A stretch of DNA of 6,841 nt, taken from NCBI GenBank assembly GCA_902475375.1, contig CABRZC010000101.1, positions 1-6,841 on the forward strand. The letters are read 5' to 3'. Under the pieces are notes generated by a model. That model ran no database searches and was not told where the DNA came from. It was given only the letters and a program-made list of their open reading frames with translations. Origin of the DNA: an uncultured Collinsella sp. (GTDB taxonomy: Bacteria > Actinomycetota > Coriobacteriia > Coriobacteriales > Coriobacteriaceae). The position numbers and the translations under genes were made by a program. The first letter of the stretch is position 1. Every line of letters starts with the position of its first letter. Below are positions 1 through 5,422 of this stretch, piece by piece.

Positions 1-24
1 GGTTTCCAGTCATTTGAACACTTT

Positions 25-30
25 GGAGGT
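25..30 (+). promoter_or_regulatory. Ribosome binding site of cysK
   Basis: GGAGGT lies five bases before the ATG at 36, a near-ideal Shine-Dalgarno spacing that supports this start. Only 35 bases precede the gene in the window, so its promoter is not visible. Confidence 0.85.
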
Positions 31-35
31 CCACC

Positions 36-974
36 ATGAGCAAGGTTTACACGTCCATCGATCAGCTTATCGGCCACACCCCGCTTCTGGAGCTCACTCA
101 CTTTGAGGCCGATGAGGACCTCAAGGCCCGCGTGCTCGTCAAGCTGGAATACTTCAACCCCGCCGGCTCCGTCAAAGACCGCGTCGCCAAGAACATGATC
201 GACGAGGCCGAGAAGGCCGGCAAGCTCGTGCGCGGCGGCGACTACACCATCATCGAGCCCACGAGCGGCAACACCGGCGTCGGCATCGCCTCGGTGGCGG
301 CGGCTCGCGGCTACAAGGTGATCATCACCATGCCCGAGACCATGTCCGTCGAGCGCCGCAAGCTTATGCAGGCATATGGCGCACAGCTCGTGCTCACCGA
401 CGGTTCCAAGGGCATGAAGGGCGCCATCGCCAAGGCCGAGGAGCTGCAGAAGGAGACGCCCAACAGCATTATCGCCGGCCAGTTTGTGAACCCCGCCAAC
501 CCCGCCATCCACAAGGCCACAACCGGCCCCGAGATCTGGGATGACACCGACGGCAAGGTCGACATCTTCGTCGCCGGCGTCGGCACCGGCGGTACCGTGA
601 CCGGCGTGGGCGAGTTCCTCAAGGAGCAGAACCCCGAGATTCAGGTTGTCGCCGTCGAGCCCGCCACCTCCCCGGTGCTCTCCAAGGGCCAGGCCGGCCC
701 GCACAAGATCCAGGGTATCGGCGCCGGCTTTGTGCCCGACGTCCTCGACACCCAGATCTATGACGAGATCATCCCCGTCGAGAACGACGACGCCTTTGCC
801 GCCGGCCGCGCCGTGGGCCACAAGGAGGGCGTGCTCGTGGGCATTTCGTCCGGCGCCACCGTGTGGGCCGCGCTACAGCTGGCCAAGCGCCCCGAGAACG
901 AGGGCAAGACCATCGTGGCGCTGCTCGCCGATACCGGTGAGCGCTACCTGTCCACGGCGCTCTTCCAGGACTAG
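36..974 (+). CDS. cysK: Cysteine synthase A (O-acetylserine sulfhydrylase)
   Basis: PLP-dependent cytosolic enzyme that makes L-cysteine from O-acetyl-L-serine and sulfide, the last step of cysteine synthesis. The 312-residue product has the usual family length and all hallmark motifs. NPAGSVKDR carries the PLP Schiff-base lysine (K47). TSGNTG at 76-81 is the substrate-binding loop. GTGGT at 183-187 binds the PLP phosphate. KIQGIGAGF at 224-232 and GISSGA at 269-274 are also present, and the C-terminus carries GERYLSTALF, as in CysK. The MPETMSVERRKLM stretch favours the CysK rather than the CysM or cystathionine beta-synthase branch. Codon use is strongly GC-biased at third positions, consistent with high expression. 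mnmA follows on the same strand after 179 nt, with a terminator-like hairpin between them. Function is assigned from motifs; discrimination from CysM is good but not absolute. Confidence 0.96.
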   Translation: MSKVYTSIDQLIGHTPLLELTHFEADEDLKARVLVKLEYFNPAGSVKDRVAKNMIDEAEKAGKLVRGGDYTIIEPTSGNTGVGIASVAAARGYKVIITMPETMSVERRKLMQAYGAQLVLTDGSKGMKGAIAKAEELQKETPNSIIAGQFVNPANPAIHKATTGPEIWDDTDGKVDIFVAGVGTGGTVTGVGEFLKEQNPEIQVVAVEPATSPVLSKGQAGPHKIQGIGAGFVPDVLDTQIYDEIIPVENDDAFAAGRAVGHKEGVLVGISSGATVWAALQLAKRPENEGKTIVALLADTGERYLSTALFQD

Positions 975-1072
975 GGCCCGTCGCCCATAGGTTGAGCCCA
1001 GGACGAACCGGTCTCCTCTCTCCCGGCAGCCTGAGCCCATCCCATCAGGGCGCCCCACGAGTCGTCCGAACT

Positions 1073-1081
1073 TGCTACAAT
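1073..1081 (+). promoter_or_regulatory. Extended -10 promoter element upstream of mnmA
   Basis: TGCTACAAT combines a TG extension with a -10 hexamer (TACAAT, 1076-1081) one mismatch from consensus. No convincing -35 hexamer lies 16-18 bases upstream, as extended -10 promoters can tolerate. Predicted initiation would fall near 1087-1089, at the first bases of the hairpin at 1086-1113, so any transcript would begin in that stem. This is the only plausible mnmA promoter seen in the spacer. Confidence 0.5.
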
Positions 1082-1085
1082 GTCT

Positions 1086-1124
1086 GCGGCGCGGAACCAG
1101 CCTCCCGCGCCGCTTTTCTTTTTT
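1086..1124 (+). terminator. Intrinsic terminator-like hairpin between cysK and mnmA
   Basis: A perfect nine-base-pair GC-only stem (GCGGCGCGG at 1086-1094 with CCGCGCCGC at 1105-1113) closes a ten-base loop and is followed by TTTTCTTTTTT. This is a strong rho-independent terminator for plus-strand transcription and could end the cysK transcript, about 110 nt past its stop. It also sits between the only visible mnmA promoter and the mnmA start, so it may act as an attenuator or as a 5'-end stem of the mnmA leader. Confidence 0.8.
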
Positions 1125-1138
1125 GGCCACATGCCACC

Positions 1139-1144
1139 AAGGAG
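1139..1144 (+). promoter_or_regulatory. Ribosome binding site that fixes the mnmA start
   Basis: AAGGAG lies nine bases before the ATG at 1154. It decides the start: the open frame extends 54 codons upstream to 992, but that extension runs through the promoter and terminator hairpin and has no ribosome binding site or family similarity. Confidence 0.8.
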
Positions 1145-1153
1145 AACCTCCCC

Positions 1154-2254
1154 ATGCACAACAAGCGCGTGCTCGTCGCCATGAGCGGCGGCGTCGATTC
1201 CAGCGTGACCGCGTATCTGCTCAAGCGCCAAGGCTACGAATGCGTCGGCGCCACCATGCGCCTTACCTGTCCCACACCCGACCCCATCACGGGCATGAGC
1301 AAAGTCGACCGCGACATCGCCGATGCAAAGGCCGTCGCCGAGCGCCTGGGGATGCCCCACCATGTGCTCGACCTGCAGCAGACCTTCGACCGCAACGTTA
1401 TCGAGCGCTTCGTGACCGCCTACCAGGAGGGGCTGACGCCCAACCCGTGCATCATCTGCAACCGCCATATTAAATTTGGCGCGCTGCTCGATGCGGCGCT
1501 GGATATGGGCTGCGACTACATCGCCACAGGCCACTACGCAAAGACGAGCCAGACGCCCGACGGCACCTGGCAGCTGCATCGCGGCGAAGATCCCAAAAAG
1601 GACCAAAGCTACTTTTTGTATTCGCTTACGCAAGAGCGCCTGGCACGCACGATCTTTCCGCTGGCCGGGCTGGACAAGGAGCGCGACGTTCGCCGCATTG
1701 CCGCCGAGCAGGGCTTCATAAACGCCAAGAAGGCCGAGAGCGAGGATATCTGCTTTATCGCGGACGGCGACTACGCGGGCTATATCGAGCGCCGCTGCGG
1801 ACATGCCGCCGAGCCGGGCGATATTGTATGGCGTGACGGCAGCGTGGTCGGACGTCACAGCGGCGCACTGCGCTATACCATCGGCCAGCGCAAGGGCCTG
1901 GGCGTCGCGATGGCGCACCCCGTGTACGTAACGGGCGTCGATGCCGTCAACAACATTGTGCATCTGGGCGAGGCCGAGGACCTGACGGCCACAGCGCTCA
2001 CGGCCAACGACTGGATCTGGAGCGCCCCTGCCGACCGCATGGAGGCAGAGCTGGATGCCGACGGCATTCGCGTGGGCGCCAAATACCGCTACCGTCAAAA
2101 GGACCAGGCAGCAACCCTTACACGTGGCGCCGACGGACAAATGCTACTGACCTTTGACGAGCCGCAGCGAGCCATCGCCCCCGGCCAGGCCGTCGTCGTC
2201 TACCGCGGCGACATCGTCCTGGGCGGCGGCACCGTGACCGGCGCACTTAAGTAG
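1154..2254 (+). CDS. mnmA: tRNA-specific 2-thiouridylase MnmA
   Basis: ATP-dependent cytosolic enzyme that thiolates U34 of the tRNAs for Lys, Glu and Gln at the wobble position, using sulfur relayed from a cysteine desulfurase. The 366-residue product is family length. SGGVDSS at 11-17 is the PP-loop that binds ATP. C102 in NPCIICNRHIKF and C200 in SEDICFI align with the catalytic cysteine pair of the E. coli enzyme (C102 and C199). GHYAK at 126-130, KDQSYFL at 149-155 and YTIGQRKGLG at 241-250 are further family signatures. The C-terminal third has the usual beta-barrel region, ending with a GQAVVVY stretch (344-350). The start is set by AAGGAG at 1139-1144. The gene converges on the HipA-like gene with only 8 nt between stops and no terminator in the gap. 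Codon use is somewhat less GC-biased than in cysK. Confidence 0.96.
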   Translation: MHNKRVLVAMSGGVDSSVTAYLLKRQGYECVGATMRLTCPTPDPITGMSKVDRDIADAKAVAERLGMPHHVLDLQQTFDRNVIERFVTAYQEGLTPNPCIICNRHIKFGALLDAALDMGCDYIATGHYAKTSQTPDGTWQLHRGEDPKKDQSYFLYSLTQERLARTIFPLAGLDKERDVRRIAAEQGFINAKKAESEDICFIADGDYAGYIERRCGHAAEPGDIVWRDGSVVGRHSGALRYTIGQRKGLGVAMAHPVYVTGVDAVNNIVHLGEAEDLTATALTANDWIWSAPADRMEAELDADGIRVGAKYRYRQKDQAATLTRGADGQMLLTFDEPQRAIAPGQAVVVYRGDIVLGGGTVTGALK

Positions 2255-2262
2255 CCGCGGGT

Positions 2263-3636
2263 TTATCGCTGCACGTGTCGAAGTACCTCAACAGCGGCAC
2301 TAACCTCGATTACGCGACGCTCGAGGCCGCGGCGAATGGCCTCGAGCCGGCCCTCCGCCGTGGCCCATTCGCTCTGCGAAAGAATCTCGATTGCCTCATC
2401 AACAAATCCGTTGAGCCGCGATGAATCGAACCAATCGAGCGAGTCCGCAAGCGCCAGCTGGACGGAAGGGTCGGGCCCAAACGGCTTAGCGGAAAACCCA
2501 AACTCCCCAGCTACGAGCGCAGCGGTTGGCACGTTATACCACAGGCAGTTGCCGCTATCGAACAGCGGAGCAGGTTTTATCTCCAGGGTGTCGACATTGC
2601 GGATGATGCCGAAGTTTCGCCAATGGCGGTCGCTGTTGGCCAAAAGGGCATCGCAGACAATCATCTGCGACATAGACCTTCTCACAGCGGCCTCATCAGC
2701 TCCATGCTTACCAAGGTAGCGACAGTATCGGTCGTACGTCGAGCTTCCTCGCTGGCTGCCAAGGGCGTTCTTAACGTAAACAGCCGGAACATATTCCTCG
2801 CAGCCGTCAAGAAAATCCTCGCACAGGCACACGGGGCCATCGAACATGCGCTCAACCGTGTAAGGAACAAACTCCCCCTTGGAAAGCAAGCGACGATGCA
2901 GAGCCGTTGCAACCGCCTCGTTAAAGGGACGCTGATCGTCCATCCCGCACCCTTTAGCCAAAACGCGAATGCCGTTTCGGATCATCCACGATTTAGGGAG
3001 CTCACCCTCGGACGTGTTGTCGGGGTTTTTAAGGCCGATGCCCTCCAGCCAACCCGAACGCCCCTCGGGCGCAGACCGCTCAAAATCATTCTCGAAGTAA
3101 TTGAGGTCTCGCCATTCGAGTCCCTCGCAATCGGCCGGCCGCAGCCAATAGCAATCCGAAAGCGAAAGGCCCAGGCACTGAACCGGCACCTCAACGCCGT
3201 TGACAATCCCCAGCTCGCGGTAGCGCGAGATAAGTCCAGGGCGAACATCGGGTACCGATCGATGCCCCCACCACGCGTTGAGTTCCCGCTTATTCACCGT
3301 TGGAGAAGAGCTCGAGCACGTGCCAAACGGCATTCGTTGCGTATCAAGGACCTCGGCGATTTCGAAGGGAAACTCGCGCGTCGGATCAAATGAGACATGC
3401 GCGACCTCATGGTCGGCCGACATCAGCGTAAACTTGCGTCCCACATCGGCTGCAGGACGGCGCCCTCGTTTGCGGACCTTTTGATAAGCGACCGCAGAAT
3501 TGTACTCGACCATCTTCCGGCCGCCCACAATATCGCACGCAAGCGTCCCCGATGCGGCAAGTTGAGATATGCGGGCTTTCGTAACGCCCAACAGGCGGGC
3601 GGCATCACCCATAGATAAGTACTCAGACGTATCCAT
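2263..3636 (-). CDS. HTH-domain HipA-like serine/threonine kinase (single-gene fusion)
   Basis: This 457-residue protein appears to be a HipA-family kinase with a DNA-binding domain on its N-terminus. Residues 6-50 (YLSMGDAARLLGV through GGRKMVEYN) match the MerR/excisionase-type helix-turn-helix pattern. They are followed by a basic RKRGRRP stretch resembling an AT-hook, then about 90 residues I cannot assign. Residues about 150-450 carry HipA kinase marks: TSEGELPK (208-215), equivalent to the Gly-rich P-loop; K228 in RVLAKG as likely ATP lysine; NSDRHWRNFG (334-343) with catalytic D336 and metal-binding N341; and DSG at 360-362. HipA kinases phosphorylate protein targets such as glutamyl-tRNA synthetase and are normally paired with HipB; the target here is unknown. 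No separate hipB-like gene flanks it. The frame also offers GTG at 3648 and ATG at 3645, but GAGGTG lies about nine bases before the ATG at 3636. TTA, ATA, TCT, CAA and AAA codons are commoner than in cysK or fucO, suggesting acquisition or low expression. Confidence 0.82.
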   Translation of the reverse strand: MDTSEYLSMGDAARLLGVTKARISQLAASGTLACDIVGGRKMVEYNSAVAYQKVRKRGRRPAADVGRKFTLMSADHEVAHVSFDPTREFPFEIAEVLDTQRMPFGTCSSSSPTVNKRELNAWWGHRSVPDVRPGLISRYRELGIVNGVEVPVQCLGLSLSDCYWLRPADCEGLEWRDLNYFENDFERSAPEGRSGWLEGIGLKNPDNTSEGELPKSWMIRNGIRVLAKGCGMDDQRPFNEAVATALHRRLLSKGEFVPYTVERMFDGPVCLCEDFLDGCEEYVPAVYVKNALGSQRGSSTYDRYCRYLGKHGADEAAVRRSMSQMIVCDALLANSDRHWRNFGIIRNVDTLEIKPAPLFDSGNCLWYNVPTAALVAGEFGFSAKPFGPDPSVQLALADSLDWFDSSRLNGFVDEAIEILSQSEWATAEGRLEAIRRGLERRVIEVSAAVEVLRHVQR

Positions 3637-3656
3637 ACGCCGCATCACCTCGTTAA

Positions 3657-3685
3657 GTAATTTACACGCTTAGTTAATAGATTAC
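3657..3685. promoter_or_regulatory. AT-rich promoter region with palindromes upstream of the HipA-like gene
   Basis: The roughly 80 bp between the peptidase terminator and the HipA-like gene are markedly AT-rich against the GC-rich surroundings. They contain a perfect palindrome GTAATTTAC (3657-3665) and a wider inverted pair GTAAT (3657-3661) with ATTAC (3681-3685). On the minus strand TTGTTT and TAATCT lie 16 bases apart as a weak -35/-10 candidate, with the palindrome between them and the start codon. An autoregulatory operator read by the protein's own HTH is possible but inferred. Confidence 0.35.
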
Positions 3686-3714
3686 AGACATCATAATACT
3701 AAACAACCCAAAGC

Positions 3715-3741
3715 GAAAAAAGGCCCGAGAAATCGGGCCTT
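3715..3741 (-). terminator. Intrinsic terminator of the M42 peptidase gene
   Basis: A perfect nine-base-pair stem (3720-3728 with 3733-3741, core GGCCCGA/TCGGGCC) closes a four-base loop. Read on the minus strand it is followed by a run of Ts (A tract 3716-3720 on the plus strand). It lies about 34 bases past the peptidase stop codon and insulates the HipA-like gene from peptidase transcription. Confidence 0.9.
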
Positions 3742-3774
3742 AGTGATTGGTCAGCCGAGTCGCAAGCTACTCCA

Positions 3775-4818
3775 CTAGCGCTGAACGTAGGCGCGAACGA
3801 GCTCGTAGGTGTTGCGCACGCCGTCGATGTGGCTGCGCTCGTAGTTGTGGCTCGCGTACACACCGGGGCCGATCAGACCATGGCGAATGTCGTAGCCGGC
3901 AGAGAGCGTGGCCTCGACGTCCGAGCCGTAATGCGGGTACACGTCGATGGCGTAATCGAGCTCCAGCTCGCGCGCGATATTGGACAGCGTGGTCACCAGA
4001 TCGTAGTTGTAGGGGCCACCCGAATCCTTGGCGCAAATCGAAACCATGCGCTCGGTGCAGCCCAGGTCGTCGCCCACGCAGCCCATGTCAACGCTGATCA
4101 TCTCGCGCGTGTCGGCCGGCACGAAAGCGCCGCCGTGGCCGACCTCCTCGTACACGGTAAAGAGCAGCGAAACCTTGCGCGAAAGGGTCACCTCGCCGTC
4201 AGCAACGGCGCGGGCCAGACCCAGCAGAATCGACGCCGACAGTTTGTCATCCAGGAAGCGACTCTTAATGTAGCCGCTTTCCGTCACCGTGGTACGCGGA
4301 TCCATAGCGATGATGTCGCCCGTCTGAATGCCCAGCTCAAGTACGTCGTCCTTGCTGTCGACATTCTCATCGAGCAGGATTTCCATGTTCTTCTCGATGG
4401 GCTTGACCGGCTCGTCGGCCACATGCGCCGAGGGTTCGGTGTTGAGGACCACGCCCGTGTAGACATTGCCGTCGCGTGTGTAGACGGTACAGTTCTCGCC
4501 ATCGGCCGTAGACCACTGATGCCCGCCGAGCGTCGTGGGGCGCAGGCGACCATTGTCCTTAATGGAACGCACCATGGCGCCCAGGGTATCGACATGGCTC
4601 GCCAACACAAGCGGCTCGCCCTCGCCGCCAAGCTCAACAAGCACGTTACCCTTATTAGAACGCTCAGGCCCAAACCCCATATCGCGCAGGGTCTCCATCA
4701 GATAATCAGTAGCCGCACGAGTAAAGCCCGTAGGCGACGCGATAGAAGTCAGCGCCTTCAACTGGTCAGTAATATAGGAGAGCGCCTCCTCTAGAGAAGC
4801 ATCAACATTAGAAGCCAT
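3775..4818 (-). CDS. M42-family metallo-aminopeptidase (FrvX/YpdE/CelM type)
   Basis: Predicted cytosolic dinuclear-metal aminopeptidase, of a family that trims peptides from the N-terminus in large tetrahedral assemblies. The 347-residue product has the metal-site pattern in order: H75 and D77 in SHVDTLG, the D190/D191 pair in FLDDK, E224-E225 in VYEEVGHGG (catalytic base and ligand), D244 in SVDMG, and H324 in SHNYE. No signal peptide or membrane segment is seen. Two in-frame ATGs exist. GGAAGG (minus strand; 4825-4830) directly abuts the first at 4824 but lies six bases before the second at 4818, so the second is the likely start. A TAAAAT (minus strand, 4855-4860) about 36 bases upstream could be the -10 but lacks a clear -35. 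The gene is monocistronic, with its own terminator at 3715-3741. Family is clear; substrate preference, and even glycosidase versus peptidase activity as sometimes annotated for CelM homologues, cannot be read from sequence. Confidence 0.92.
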   Translation of the reverse strand: MASNVDASLEEALSYITDQLKALTSIASPTGFTRAATDYLMETLRDMGFGPERSNKGNVLVELGGEGEPLVLASHVDTLGAMVRSIKDNGRLRPTTLGGHQWSTADGENCTVYTRDGNVYTGVVLNTEPSAHVADEPVKPIEKNMEILLDENVDSKDDVLELGIQTGDIIAMDPRTTVTESGYIKSRFLDDKLSASILLGLARAVADGEVTLSRKVSLLFTVYEEVGHGGAFVPADTREMISVDMGCVGDDLGCTERMVSICAKDSGGPYNYDLVTTLSNIARELELDYAIDVYPHYGSDVEATLSAGYDIRHGLIGPGVYASHNYERSHIDGVRNTYELVRAYVQR

Positions 4819-4824
4819 ATGCAT

Positions 4825-4830
4825 CCTTCC
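4825..4830 (-). promoter_or_regulatory. Ribosome binding site choosing the peptidase start
   Basis: GGAAGG on the minus strand touches the ATG at 4824 but has six-base spacing to the ATG at 4818. This favours the shorter product starting MASNVDAS. Confidence 0.65.
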
Positions 4831-5018
4831 AAGTAAAACTAAGACCGAGTCCCGATTTTAACCGTTCTGCACGCGCAAAGCCCTGGGAGCCGATCAGCCC
4901 TCGGACGTCGGTGCGCCGACTTGAGCGCACGCGTGTCATTCAATCCTATTCTTGTATAAAGGATTTAGATTCATGCATAAAAATGAAGCATTTTTTCTCT
5001 TGTGTTAGGGTACCCCAC

Positions 5019-5050
5019 CTTGGACCGTGCAAAAAACGGAATATTCAACA
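5019..5050 (+). repeat. Diverged direct repeat, copy 1
   Basis: CTTGGACCGTGCAAAAAACG followed by GAATATTCAAC is matched, with small indels, by the copy at 5188-5215. Both share CTTGGA, CCG, CAAAAAACG and TTCAAC in the same order. The two CAAAAAACG cores are 168 bp apart. The function is unknown; an intergenic repeat family or paired protein-binding sites are both possible. Confidence 0.5.
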
Positions 5051-5075
5051 TCGCGGTGCCTGATAGCGCCATCGG

Positions 5076-5098
5076 GAGGCGGCAAAACCGACCGCCTC
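5076..5098. repeat. Inverted repeat forming a seven-base-pair hairpin
   Basis: GAGGCGG (5076-5082) is perfectly complementary to CCGCCTC (5092-5098) around a nine-base loop. No T tract follows on either strand, so it is not an intrinsic terminator. It lies between the two direct repeat copies and may be part of the same element. Confidence 0.5.
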
Positions 5099-5187
5099 GT
5101 CCTGTATTTGGGGCACAACGCAGCTCAAAACGGACAGATCGTCCCTTCAACTTGGATTCCGCCGCTGAAACCGCTCGCCCACTACTA

Positions 5188-5215
5188 CTTGGAACCGCAA
5201 AAAACGCATTTCAAC
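5188..5215 (+). repeat. Diverged direct repeat, copy 2
   Basis: CTTGGAACCGCAAAAAACG followed by CATTTCAAC aligns with the copy at 5019-5050 with two 2-base gaps and a 1-base gap. A looser relative (CTCAAAACGGACAG, from about 5125) lies between them. Confidence 0.5.
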
Positions 5216-5317
5216 TGTATGCAACTTACTCGGCATGCTGAATACTCGCAAAAATGCACGCTTCCCTTACCCCCACCCGTTCACGGCACGTCCTCGCCGC
5301 CGCTCCAGGAGGTTTCC

Positions 5318-5422
5318 ATGGGACAAAAGAGGCCCCGCCACGCAACGAGCGCAGCGGGGGCTTCCGACATGTCCGAGGACGATTGTGGGGCTAACGGGCA
5401 GGGGCCCGCCGAACCAAGTTAG
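5318..5422 (+). CDS. Possible 34-residue small protein, doubtful
   Basis: An ATG at 5318 sits five bases behind AGGAGG (5307-5312), a consensus ribosome binding site at good spacing, and opens a 34-codon frame ending at TAG 5420-5422. The product starts MGQKRPRH and is rich in Ala, Gly, Asp and Glu with no recognisable domain, signal or membrane segment. Against it, most of the frame lies over the minus-strand terminator of fucO (5325-5364) and its stop overlaps the fucO stop codon, so the sequence is already explained by another function. Only the ribosome binding site argues for it. Confidence 0.15.
   Translation: MGQKRPRHATSAAGASDMSEDDCGANGQGPAEPS
5325..5364 (-). terminator. Intrinsic terminator of the fucO gene
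   Basis: GAGGCCCCGC (5329-5338) pairs with GCGGGGGCTTC (5354-5364) through ten pairs, one of them G-U, with a single bulged G. An inner three-pair stem (CGC/GCG) caps it. On the minus strand it is followed by TTTT (5325-5328). It lies about 55 bases past the fucO stop. The T tract is short, so efficiency is uncertain. Confidence 0.7.

Larger units (their letters stand above)
4831..5324. other. Long intergenic spacer without a convincing gene
   Basis: About 500 bp between the divergent side of the peptidase gene and the fucO terminator. It includes an AT-rich patch (about 4936-5005), a five-base-pair GC hairpin (GTCGG/CCGAC, near 4906-4919), a seven-base-pair hairpin at 5076-5098 and diverged repeats around AAAACG. 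Open frames here (5002-5241 and 5027-5422, plus strand) lack a supported start and any recognisable protein family. The content looks like non-coding or repeat-derived DNA. Confidence 0.6.

Noticed and set aside
992..1153. 54-codon upstream extension of mnmA
   Set aside because: It has no ribosome binding site, covers the promoter element and terminator hairpin, and the family starts at the residues just before the SGGVDSS loop.
971..2140. 389-codon open frame on the minus strand
   Set aside because: It lies opposite mnmA, whose motifs and ribosome binding site are clear. The translation is rich in Ala, Val and His, as expected for an antisense frame in GC-rich coding DNA.
2623..3393. 256-codon plus-strand frame opposite the HipA-like gene
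   Set aside because: It is antisense to a gene with recognisable kinase motifs and shows no domain of its own.
3829..4794. 321-codon plus-strand frame opposite the peptidase gene
   Set aside because: Antisense shadow of a gene with a complete M42 metal-site pattern.
4952..4981. TTGTAT and CATAAA as a plus-strand promoter in the AT-rich patch
   Set aside because: Both hexamers are poor matches, and no convincing gene follows.
4979..4996. AT hairpin AAAAATG/CATTTTT followed by Ts
   Set aside because: The stem has a single G-C pair and a three-base loop, too weak for an intrinsic terminator, and no upstream plus-strand gene needs one.
5027..5422. 131-codon plus-strand frame in the spacer
   Set aside because: It starts at a GTG within a repeat copy without a ribosome binding site, resembles no family I know, and runs through the fucO terminator.
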